Assembly: GCA_000310025.1 (NCBI GenBank)
Contig: FN648512.1
Location: forward strand, 103,095 to 167,094
Direction of reading: 5' to 3'
DNA length: 64,000 bases
Origin: Ectocarpus siliculosus
Taxonomy: Eukaryota; Sar; Phaeophyceae; Ectocarpales; Ectocarpaceae
Positions 35,293-47,000 of the stretch are shown one piece after another (within the stretch, counting starts at the first letter, position 1; the number at the start of each line of letters is the position of its first letter). Both the position numbers and the translations under genes were made by a program. Below the pieces are notes generated by a model that worked only from the letters and a program-made list of their open reading frames with translations, was not told the DNA's origin and did not search any database.

Positions 35293-38200
35293 TTATTGCC
35301 CATGCTCCAGCTGGTTCTGGGTGGCAATGGTGTCAGGGTGGCTGCTCCCGAGAGCCTTCATGCGGATTGAGAAGGCCCTCTCCAAGAGAGGAACTGCTTG
35401 ATCGCGCTTCCCCTGTGAATGTACGACACATTTTGCACGGCGCGGAGACACCGCACATTCTCGGTAAGACTGCAACACAGACAAGGCGGGCAACACAGCA
35501 CGAAGAGTCCGTCTCGTCCTACGCATCCTGTCAACCACCCCCGGCGCTGCTGAAGCGTTAAGCGCGACAGCTAGAACCGGAACAACAACAATACAAACGA
35601 CGGAAGAACTCGAAACGATTGTCCAGCAAACCGGTTGCCTCGCACCTGTTTCACCATCAAGCCCGCCCGGCTGTGCAGTGTGGTCGCCACGTTGGAATGC
35701 TCAGGGCCAAGAACCTTCTCCTTCATTGCTTGACACCGATCGTACAGCGCCTCAGCCTCAGCGAGCTTGCCCTGAAATGTACGCGACAGCGCAGCAGAGT
35801 CGCACCGTCGGTCGTTTCAATTCAAATGGGAAGACCGAACGCCACCGGGGAGCATTGGCTTCGGAACTACCACGACCAGGAACTCAACCGTCAACCAACA
35901 ACCACGCGTCCAGGGCGCACCCCTAGTCCGCCCAACATCAACACCTCCACCGTACCAACGGTCCACCTCGTCTTAGGCGCCCTGTCAAGCAAGCAACGCG
36001 CCACGGTAACTAGAACCGGAACAACTACAACGACATATAACAACACAAATCACGGCAGAACTCGAAGCGATTGTCCAAGAAACCGGATGTCTCGCACCTG
36101 TTCCACCATCAAGCCCGCCCGGCCGTGCAGTGTGGTCGCCACGCTGGGATGCTCAGGGCCGAGAACCTTCTCCTTCATTGCTTGGCACCGATCATACAGC
36201 GCCTCAGCCTCAGCGAGCTTGCCCTGAAATGTACGCCACAGCGCACCAGAGTCGCACCGTCGGTGGTGTCACTTCGAATCACAAGGCCGAACGCCACCGG
36301 GGAGAAATGACTTCGGAATTACCACGACCAGTAACTCAACCGCCAACCAACAACCACGCGCCCAGGGCGCACCCCTAGTCCGCCCAACATCAACACCTCC
36401 ACCGTACCAACGGTCCACCTTGTCTCACGCGCCCTGTCAAGCAAGCGGCGGGCCTCGGCAAGTCTAACCGGAACAACTACAACGACACAAAAACAACACA
36501 AACCACGGCACAACTCGAAACGATTGTCCAACAACCAGATGCCTCGCACCTGTTCCACCATCAAGCCCGCCCGGTTGTGTAGTGTGGTCGCCACGCTGGG
36601 ATGCTCAGGGCCGAGAACCTTCTCCTCGATTGCTTGACACCGATCATACAGCGCCTCAGCCTCAGCGAGCTTGCCCTGAAATGTACGCCACAGCGCACCA
36701 GAGTCGCACCGTCGGTGGTGTCACTTCGAATCACAAGGCCGAACGCCACCGGGGAGAAATGGCTTCGGACATACCACGACCAGAAACTCAACCGTCAACC
36801 AACAACGACGCGCCCAGGGCGCACCCCGAGTCCGCCCAACATCAACACCTCCACCGTACCAACGGTCCGCCTCGTCTCACGCGCCCTGTCAAGCAAGCGG
36901 CGGGCCTCGGCAAGTCTAACCGGAACAACTACAACGACACAAAAACAACACAAACCACGGCACAACTCGAAAAGATTGCCCAACAACCAGATGCCTCGCA
37001 CCTGTTCCACCATCAAGCCCGCCCGGTTGTGCAGTGTGGTCGCCACGCTGGGATGCTCAGGGCCGAGAACCTTCTCCTCGATTGCTTGGCACCGATCATA
37101 CAGCGCCTCAGCCTCAGCGAGCTTGCCCTGAAATGTACGTCACAGCGCACCAGAGTCGCACGGTCGGTGGTGTCACTTCGAATCACAAGGCCGAACGCCA
37201 CCGGGGAGAAATGACTTCGGAATTACCACGACCAGTATCTCAACCGTCAACCAACAACCACGCGCCCAGGGCGCACCCCTAGTCCGCCCAACATCAACAC
37301 CTCCACCGTACCAACGGTCCACCGCGTCTCACGCGCCCTGTCAAGCAAGGAACGGGCCGCGGCAACTCCAACCGGAACAACTACAACGACGAAAAACCGA
37401 CACAAACGACGGCACAACTCGAAACGATTGTCCAGCAAACCGGAATGCCTTGCACCTGTTCCACCATCAAGCCCGCCCGGTTGTGCAGTGTGGTCGCCAC
37501 GCTGGGATGCTCAGGGCCGAGAACCTTCTCCTTCATTGCTTGACACCGATCATACAGCGCCTCAGCCTCAGCGAGCTTGCCCTGAAATGTACGCCACAGC
37601 GCAGCAGAGTCGCACCGTCGGTCGTGTCACTTCGAATCACAAGGCCGAACGCCACCGGGGAGAAATGACTTCGGAATTACCACGACCAGTAACTCAACCG
37701 CCAACCAACAACCACGCGCCCAGGGCGCACCCCTAGTCCGCCCAACATCAACACCTCCACCGTACCAACGGTCCACCTCGTCTCACGCGCCCTGTCAAGC
37801 AAGGAACGGGCCGCGGCAACTACAACCGGAACAACTAGTACGACACAAAACCACACAAACCACGGCACAACTCAAAACAATTGTCCAGCGAACCGGATGC
37901 CTCGCACCTGTTGCTCCAATAAGCCCGCCCGGTTGTGCAGTGTGGTCGCCACGCTGGGATGCTCAGGGCCGAGAACCTTCTCCTCGATTGCTTGGCACCG
38001 ATCATACAGCGCCTCAGCCTCAGCGAGCTTGCCCTGAAATGTACGCCACAGCGCAGCAGAGTCGCACCGTCGGTCGTGTCACTTCGAATCACAAGACCGA
38101 ACGCCACCGGGGAGAAATGACTTCGGAATTACCACGACCAGGAACTCAACCGCCAACCAACAACCACGCGCCCAGGGCGCACCCCTAGTCCGCCCAACAT

Positions 38201-41200
38201 CAACACCTCCACCGTACCAACGGTCCACCTCGTCTCACGCGCCCTGTCAAGCAAAGAACGGGCCTCGGCAACTAGAACCGGCACAACTACAAGTACAACG
38301 ACAAAAAATCAACACAAAACCACGGCACAACTTGAAACGATTGTCCAGCAAACCGGATGCCTGGCACCTGTTGCTCCAATAAGCACGCCCGGTTGTGCAG
38401 TGTGGTCGCCACGCTGGGGTGCTCAGGGCCGAGAACCTTCTCCTCGATTGCTTGGCACCGATCATACAGCGCCTCAGCCTCAGCGAGCTTGCCCTGAAAT
38501 GTACGCCACAGCGCAGCAGAGTCGCACCGTCGGTCGTGTCACTTCGAATCACAAGACCGAACGCCACCGGGGAGAAATGGCTTCGGAAATACCACCACCA
38601 GTATCTCAACCGTCAACCAACAACCACGCGCCCAGGGCGCACCCCTAGTCCGCCCAAGATCAAGACCTCCACCGTACCAACGGTCCACCTCGTCTTAGGC
38701 GCCCTGTCAAGCAAAGAACGGGCCTCGGCAACTAGAACCGGCACAACTACAAGTACAACGACAAAAAATCAACACAAACCACGGAACAACTTGAAACGAT
38801 TGTCCAGCAAACCGGATGCCTGGCACCTGTTGCTCCAATAAGCACGCCCGGTTGTGCAGTGTGGTCGCCACGCTGGGATGCTCAGGGCCGAGAACCTTCT
38901 CGTCGATTGCTTGGCACCGATCATACAGCGCCTCAGCCTCAGCGAGCTTGCCCTGAAATGTACGCCACAGCGCAGCAGAGTCGCACCGTCGGTTGTGTCA
39001 CTTCGAATCACAAGGCCGAACGCCACCGGGGAGAAATGACTTCGGAATTACCACGACCAGTAACTCAACCGCCAACCAACAACCACGCGCCCAGGGCGCA
39101 TCCCTAGTCCGCCCAATATCAACACCTCCACCGTACCAACGGTCCACCTCGTCTCACGCGCCCTGTCCAGCAAGGAACGGGCCGCGGCAACTCCAACCGG
39201 AACAACTAGTACGACACTAAGTCACACAAACCACGGCACAACTCGAAACGATTGTCCAGCGAACCGGGTGCCTCGCACCTGTTCCACCATCAAGCCCGCC
39301 CGGCTGTGCAGTGTGGCCGCCACGCTGGGATGCTCAGGGCCGAGAACCTTCTCCTCGATTGCTTGACACCGATCATACAGCGCCTCAGCCTCAGCGAGCT
39401 TGCCCTGAAATGTACGCCACATCGCAGCAGAGTCGCACCGTCGGTCGTGTCACTTCGAATCACAAGACCGAACGCCACCGGGGAGAAATGACTTCGGACA
39501 TACCACGACCAGAAACTCAACCGCCAACCAACAACCACGCGCCCAGGGCGCACCCCTAGTCCGCCCAACATCAACACCTCCACCGTACCAACGGTCCGCC
39601 TCGTCTTATGCAACCTGTCAAGCAAGCAACGGGCCGCGGCAACTCCAACCGGAACAACTACAACGACACAAAAACCGACACAAACCACGGCAGAACTCGA
39701 AACGATTGTCCAAAAACCCCGATGCCTCGCACCTGTTCCACCATCAAGCCCGCCCGGCCGTGCAGTGTGGTCGCCACGCTGGGATGCTCAGGGTCGAGAA
39801 CCTTCTCCTCGATTGCTTGGCACCGATCATACAGCGCCTCAGCCTCAGCGAGCTTGCCCTGAAATGTACGCCACAGCGCAGCAGAGTCGCACCGTCGATC
39901 GTGTCACTTCGAATCACAAGGCCGAACGCCACCGGGGAGAAATGACTTCGGAATTACCACGACCAGTAACTCAACCGTCAACCAACATCCACGCGCCCAG
40001 GGCGCACCCCCAGTCCGCCCAACATCAACACCTCCACCGTACCAACGGTCCGCCTCGTCTTAGGCGCCCTGTCAAGCAAGCAACGGGCCTCGGCAACTCC
40101 AACCGGAACAACTACAACGACACATAACAACACAAACCACGGCAGAACTCCAAGCGATTGTCCAACAAACCGGATGCCTCGCACCTGTTTCACCATCAAG
40201 CCCGCCCGGCCGTGCAGTGTGGTCGCCACGCTGGGATGCTCAGGGCCGAGAGCCTCCTCGTTGATTGCTTGACACCGATCATACAGCTCCTCAGCCTCAG
40301 CGAACTTGCCCTGTATTGTTAACCGGAGCAGCAGAGCCGCAGAGTAGGTCGCCTAGGTTTGAAGGGGGAAGAAAGACCGCCAGCGGGGAACTCTCCACTC
40401 GGGGATCGACTTCGGTTGCATTCTCAAGGTGGCGAACACAGCCCCGTACATTTTACCCAATATATATAGACCCCGCCAAAACTCGATTCCGCGATTGCTG
40501 TCTGAAATATTCCTCAGAAATCGAACGACGTGCCATCACATATCTTGCACATCTGATTATTGGCAACGATATACATTCCGCTGATCGCCCACCTGGAGTT
40601 CGAACAACCTCCCTACAGCCCAGGTCAGATAGGCAACATCTTCTGACGCTTCACTTTCTTCCGAAGGCTTCACCGTGGCTCCATACGTGCTTGCCTCCAG
40701 CTGATTGTCTCCAGACAGGTCTTCGACCGACCGCCACAAAGCCATCAGCGCATAAAACCCTCCCATCACCTCGCCAGCCTTGGCGTAGTCCTTGACCACG
40801 GACATTCGGCCAAGGTACTGTGCTTGGCGACAAGTGACGAGCCGCACCCTTTCCTTCAACTTCCGGAGCTCATCTTTCGCAAAATCAAGCACCAGGTCGT
40901 GTAGGTAGTAGGCGTGCTCTTCGACTTTCACGAGGGACTTGTCCACCAGGTCGTCCAGTAAAAGCGTTGAATCGTCATGGTCCTAGGCACACCGACGAAC
41001 CACGCAAGACAAGCAGTGAGTCTCACAAGTGGCGAATACAGACACTTCCCTGATATGCATATGAGGATCGAAAAACCCCATTCCCCCGTACACTTACCAG
41101 TTCCCACAGATGAGCGACCATGTCGACCGGGGCCCTTGCCCCCTTCGCCAGCACACCAAGCTTACGGAACCGCGTTCTAGCCGCCCCCTTGAGCCCACAG

Positions 41201-44069
41201 AAGCTGACGGCAAGAACACTTCCTACAGGATCTTGCACAAGTTCTGGCTCTTGCTGGAGTAGCGCGTGAATGCCCCTCCAAGTCTCGGCGGAGTCCGGGT
41301 CTGCTCGCGAGCTACCCATAGCACCGACGATGGCAAGGGGAAGGGGAAGAAAGCCGCAGTCCTTGGCCACCTGCGCGGGACATCCGGTTGACGTGATGCA
41401 GAAAACGATCAAAAGTCCAAAACAAATGGTAGTTCTTGCAATTACCTCCGAAGCACCGAGTGCCGTTTACAAACTCGCCCACCGAAGCATGTGCCTGTCT
41501 TGCACGAAGTTGAGACTTCTCCACAGCGCAGTCTGCGACGAGTGTCTAGTGAAGGCGCACAAGGTGGTACACGGATAGACATGTATGCAGCTGTACAACG
41601 CGCTGAGACTCACGTTTATGGTATCAAAATCTTGGAAATACATCTTCGATTGTTGTCAAACATTTGCGCGCGAATATCTGCCAGAGGAACATTTGAGTAT
41701 CGCATTCTGCGCAAAAATATATTTTCTTGTGGTTTCCTCGGAATGCATCAGAAGTGCGGCGGGAATCGTGGTCTTCTGCTACCAAACGATTTGTGACATA
41801 CAAACCAAAAATGCGTCATGGAAACTGAATGTAACGAGCTCGCACAGGGCTCCCGACAGCCCTTGATGCACTGAGCTGATGCTGTGCCCGCCAATACGTG
41901 GCGATAGCGCTTCGGGCGTGCGAGAAAAAATATTTCCGGTGTCAAAAGAGACCAAAACGTACGTCAGCGCTTCCCAACGGCAAAACGTTGGCCGCTTGAG
42001 AGGAGACGTGAGTACAAAACTATCCAGCTCTCGCCCGTTAGACGATCGATTCATGTTTTGTCTTCTTGGGGTGTCTTCTCCATCAACGACTCTCATCCGG
42101 TTGCGGGTGGGTTGGAAGTGGTCGTGCTCAGTCGGCAGGGAGGCACATCGTTGCGCGCACAAAGTTGTGGACACAACATTATTTACGGCCTATTTCTTCA
42201 CTTGAATTTAGAGGGCTTGTTCTTCCGTCCCAAAAAAGACTTTTTCAACACAACGAGTTCACAGCGACGCGTCTCCCCGCCTATTGAGTACGTCCACTGC
42301 TGAACCACGCACACACGGATGATAGCCGTTGATGAAGAAGACACCCAAGAAGACGAAACATGAATCGATGGTCTAGAGGACGAGAGCTGGATAGTTTTGT
42401 ACTCACGTCTCCTCTCAAGCAGCCGACCTTTTCCCGTTCAGAGACACAAACCACGTTTTCTCCGTGGCCTTCAAACCACCCCTGCCTGTTTGTTTTTTAG
42501 TGTACGCTTGACGAGCTCCCGCCATGTATCAGCCGGCAAAACGTTGACACGGCGACTCTAGGGTTGTCTGGATCCCTCTATGAGCTTGCTACACTAAGTG
42601 TGCGCTGCGGAGTGGTTGGTGTTGAGGACGGAAGGGGCGGTCGGCTACTAATCTCGCCGCTCTTGGAAAAGATGTTCGCGACCTGCCCCATTTCGAAATG
42701 TTTGTCGAACATTTTGTCGAACGAGCGACTTTTGCCGCATTCGAAAATCGTTGGAAAGGTTGCGGAAGATTTTGTCCCATAGGAAGTGAAACAAAACCTT
42801 GTTCGGCATATCTTCAAAATTTCCACATTTTCGCAAAGATTTGGCGACCATAAACATGGGTCTGAGCGAGAGTAAACAATCTCGACGGCAACTTCCCACC
42901 TTCAGGCCCTCGTTCGTCGGAATGGCGGCAGTTGCTCGACTTGCGTTCTTCAAGAGCTCCAAAGCCTCGGCATTGGTGAGCATCTCGACCTCCGTACATA
43001 CTCCCTGCAGGTCTCGGGGAATCACCGCAAGGTCGCGTGTAGTCACCAAGGAATGGAACCCTCCGCACAGAAACAACGGGACGATCTGTGCGTCCCACAC
43101 ATCATCAAGTACCACCAGGCACCTTAGGTTGCGCTCCTTCCGAACGCCCTCAAGGTGGCTTACGGCATGTTCGACGTCCACGAACTCGTGCGGGACCGTA
43201 TGTGGCTGGTGACTCGGAGCGTGCGCAAGGTCCCGCGCCAAGCCTTGTAGCAGGGCCATCGGGTTGCCCGTGCCAACCTGCCCCACTTGCACCCAGAATA
43301 TTCCGTCCTTGAAACTCCGGCGAACGTCCTCGCAGCGCACGACTGCTTTGGCTGCGATGGTCTTGCCCCCCCCGGGCATACCACGGAGCACATGGGCCGC
43401 ATTCGTCGCTCGATCCGTCGCCACCAAGTCCTTCACAACAGCTTTGAATAGGTCCCTCCTCTCCACAAACGCCGGCGGCAGTTGTTTGGCGTTCTTGGGT
43501 ACTCTGGCCATGTAGGCCGTTTTGGGGGGGAGCGTAGCGCGAAAGTCAGAATAAAACGCTAGGAGAGTCACCCCTTGGATGTCGTCCCAAATGTGGCGGA
43601 GCTTCACGTCGAAGTCTTGCACTTGTTTCCCGTCCCTCCGATGGCAGAGGAGTGCGGTGCATTTTCCTCTTGCCCCCATGGCTTTGGCACGCTTCGCGAG
43701 CTCGATCGTCGTGGCGACAAAATCCTTCATGGGCTTTGCGATCGGCCGCAGATTGTCCTCCTGCTTGCCGTGCTCGATGAACACACCCACGAGGAACGAG
43801 CACCAAGAAACCAGCTCCTCTAGGTTCTTAGCTACCTCGATGGCGCCTTCTGCAGCCTCGATCAGCGATGTAAAGGCCTTGCAGACGGGCGTGAGAGGGC
43901 CCACACTCGCCATGTCCAGCAGGCCAACGGTGGCCGATGCCATCCACTCCAATGCCTCTCCGACAGCCTCCGGGCAGTTGTTCCACTCATACCGGGCCTG
44001 CAGTCCTGCCTGAACAAACGCAGGCCATGGCTTCCTACTGGCGAGAAGCCGTTCGACCTCTTGAAGCAT
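35293..44069 (-). CDS. NB-ARC-TPR (STAND-class) receptor-like protein, 15 exons
   Basis: A signalling NTPase of the plant-R-protein/APAF type joined to kinesin-light-chain-like TPRs. Exons: 44069-42900, 41370-41098, 40982-40593, eleven TPR exons of 126 nt between 40310 and 35646, and a last exon 35412-35293; about 1112 aa, all introns phase 0. An in-frame TAG lies just upstream of the ATG. Exon 1 has the P-loop GMPGGGKT (230-237), kinase-2 LVVLDDVW (318-325) and LVTTRD. Exon 2 opens with a GLPL-type motif, CGFLPLPLAIVG. Exon 3 has an MHD-like YYLHDLVLDFA. The C-terminus is twelve TPRs, the last reading LLERAFSIR and HPDTIATQNQL before the stop. In Ectocarpus this class was proposed as pathogen receptors that change by exon shuffling (Zambounis and colleagues, 2012). 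A receptor role here is inference. Confidence 0.85.
35646..40310 (-). repeat. Tandem array of eleven single-exon TPR units
   Basis: Exons, in gene order: 40310-40185, 39858-39733, 39404-39279, 38952-38827, 38493-38368, 38033-37908, 37581-37456, 37127-37002, 36675-36550, 36223-36098, 35771-35646. Each is exactly 126 nt (42 residues), starts GKLAEAEALYDRCQA (GKFAEAEELYDRCQA in the first) and ends before a GTGCGAGG or similar donor. Start-to-start spacings are 452, 454, 452, 459, 460, 452, 454, 452, 452 and 452 bp. The introns between them are about as similar to one another as the exons, so the repeating unit is exon plus intron. Confidence 0.93.
41830..42585. mobile_element. Foldback element inside NB-ARC intron 1
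   Basis: Inverted arms flank a centre near 42207. The best block is an exact 33-base match, 42001-42033 against 42381-42413. Weaker similarity extends outward to about 41830 and 42585. No transposase frame is visible, so a non-autonomous foldback or MITE-type insertion is the simplest reading. It lies wholly within the 1.5 kb intron between exons 1 and 2 of the NB-ARC gene. Confidence 0.6.
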
Positions 44070-47000
44070 CTGGGGGTTCAGCGGAGACTAAGAGCGTAAG
44101 GGTTCGAACGATAGGTGGCATCGACGGCGCCATGTTCAACCACGCATAAAGGGAAGATCAAAACACGAGGCATAGGCCAAACGTTACATTCTTGCATCAT
44201 AATTCTACCATCTGCATGCGTCTCGTACCACGTGATCGTTCCCAAACATAGACGTCTCAGTTGCGTCACTGCGCCATACGTCACACGGCTCAATGAACAT
44301 AGCTTGCACCCAGAGATTTCCCCCATCTGGCGGCGGGCTCTAACCCTCTCGTGCATCATCCTTTATACTCGTGCTCTTTGTTTTTCGTTCGTTCTGTTAA
44401 TCTGAAATACCCTTTGGGTGACCACCCAACAAAATCGAACTCACCTGTCCACTACCAATGCCCAGCGTGGTCCAGCTACAATGAAGACCACCGAAGGAAT
44501 ACTAGTGGTACGTGTCAAGTGTATGACACTTGGTTGGCTTGACAGGCACTGGAGTTGACGAGCTCGTAGAAATGGACACCGCTGTTTGCCGAGCAGCACA
44601 GAGCTATGTAGCGTACCCACGTTATCGCGCGATACCGCAAGAACCCGTCGCGGCCCGAAGGAATGGTTCAGCGTGGAAGCTGGGCGTTACGTTCTTTTGC
44701 ATTGCCGGATGCTGTCCTTCGTGTAGCGGTCCTTCTCTATCATACGAGCTTTGGCTTACACAGTAGCGTTTTCTACTTTTCGTGCCCCCATTATTTCCTG
44801 CATGGCCGTTGCTGAATCGTAGGACCTTGTGTGGTTCGCTTTTTCTGAGGGCTGTATAAGCTAGAGATAAACCACACACGGTTGTTCTTATTAGCGTTTC
44901 CCTGTGCTGTAGCGCATTCGGGGTCACTCTAGCGCCAGACGCGTACACTTGGACATATGTCGGCGGAGAAAAAGGTAAACTTCCAGATGTTGTAAGGTCT
45001 GCCCCGCACTTATAGAACGCAATACGCCGCCGAATATCCGACAACGAAAATTGCCGCAATACATTGGTTGAGCCGTGCCCGCCAACGATGTTCTCGTAAA
45101 ACAAAATACATACTTCCTGCCGAGGACATTCCTGTTAACGAATTGGGGTACCACCGGAAATATAGCCTGTACCGCCAAAAAAAGCGGGACAATAAAGTAT
45201 CCTGAACATTCCAAAATGTCCTACCTCTGCGGTTACGGGTTCCGCAGTTCCTCCTGCCTGAACGCTGCCACCGCTGGAGGGAGCTCGAGCTGCCATCTTC
45301 TCCGTTGGAAACCCTGCTGGGCACTTCCTTCTCCTGCTGGTGTCTTGCTGTAGTCGCTACACCATGGAGTGTAGCCTGGCGAAATCGGTAAGTGGTAGGA
45401 TTCGTTGCGCGGGGAAACGGTCATGTCGGCGAAACGGTCGGTTTAAGTGCTCGCGAAGCCCTTAGTTATGAGGCAACAAAACACAACACGTTTTTCCATG
45501 GCGACCGATCTGCTGTCTGGTACCAGGCCACGACGTTGAGGGAACTGCGAAAAAACAACCGTTGCAACACTTTTCCTGGATGATGTTAACTGGCCAATGC
45601 AACCGTTAACCCTCACCCGCGGGTTTGATTCGCAAGTTACCTGGTACGGTGGTCACTTCGGTGTGCCGCGGTGGAAGAGGTTGGTATCGCGGCCTTTTGT
45701 TTTGACAAAGTTAGATACGCGACAATTGTTTGGGCACCCTGGTACAACAGCGGGATGGTCGTTTCTACGCCACTGAACGTGTGGCAACCGATTTTGGCAG
45801 AGTTGGCGACGTGTTCCTGCGAGAAGAAATACATCGGAAGGAGATAGTGCTACAACACACGCCTGCACCGAAAATTCTGGGAAAGTCGCTGTTTGAGACA
45901 TACATAGCAGAGTCTTGCAAGGGGAGGGTCTACAACCTAAACTTCCGTAATAGGTGTGTGTGTGCTGGGCCCGGACGGCGTCACGGAACTTTTGCAACAA
46001 ATTCCTCATGTGTCTCGTCTTCTTTGCGTAGGTTCGGTTTGATGTCATGCGTTATTTCGCGAAATTCAGCACGCACCACCAGCAAAACGCTTGCTTGGCG
46101 CGAGTGGCTGACGGATCATCGATCGTCCCAAACCGACACCAGCACTGATTGGTAAGTTCCTCTCTTCACTTCGGGGTGCTCGTCCAAGGAGGCGCGGTTG
46201 GGTTAACAGGCAACGCTGTGAAATACCCCAGCAAAGCGACTGTCGTGCGTGCGGACATACATCCATCTTATGATGCAGGGATAGACCGACTCTCCCATGA
46301 TGTGCACCACCTCGATCATAAAAAAACTGGGCGAAATGCAAAGGTCACGGCAAACAAACTTTCAACGTCTCGTCCACGTGCGGGAAACAGACCAAAGAAA
46401 GAGAGGGACCCTCCCTGCCGCAGGCCCGCTCATGCGGCCAAGCAGATTCGAGAACTCGCAAGAGTCGGGGAATGCGGAGTATTCAGGGAGCGGAGGGTAG
46501 CCCTCAGATTGGCGCGGCTCGACGAAGTGTGATACTTGTAGGATGAAGACAGAGGTGATAGTACGATCGATGTACTCAATGGCCCGTGGGTGGGCAAAAC
46601 TGCCCAAAGCTACATGACACCTGTACAAACAACCCAGGAGACCCGAAAACATTGCTCGAGTATTGATAGTGTCTCTACTACTCTATTAGGAGTACATTCA
46701 ATGCTCTCTCTCTTGACGTGTGAATGTTTAGTGGTCAAACGATCAAAGCAGGGAATGAGGTCCCATACTCGCCGCGGTGGCGGGAACACTTTGGGCTTGA
46801 ATGAAGAATCGAACAGATGCAACACTTCCCATGAAAAACACCACAAGCAGAGAGAAAGGAAAAACGAGGTCGACTGCTGTAGGTGGTGTCGCTGTGAGGG
46901 GCAAGAATGGCTCTCCGTCTAGAGATGTATGGGTGGTCATGTTTAGGACACTGACGCCAAGCACTATACGGGTATATTCCCCTCGCGCGCGATAGTCGAT

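Noticed and set aside
35678-39559. A series of about 82-codon plus-strand frames (starting MWSPRWDAQGREPS) recurring every 452 bp
   Set aside because: They are the antisense shadow of the TPR exons plus intron. The minus strand gives canonical TPRs with exact splice sites, and these frames run into intron sequence and stop.
35646-40310. Regular spacing resembling a CRISPR array
   Set aside because: The units are about 450 bp with protein-coding exons; there are no 20-40 bp repeats with unique spacers, and the context is eukaryotic.
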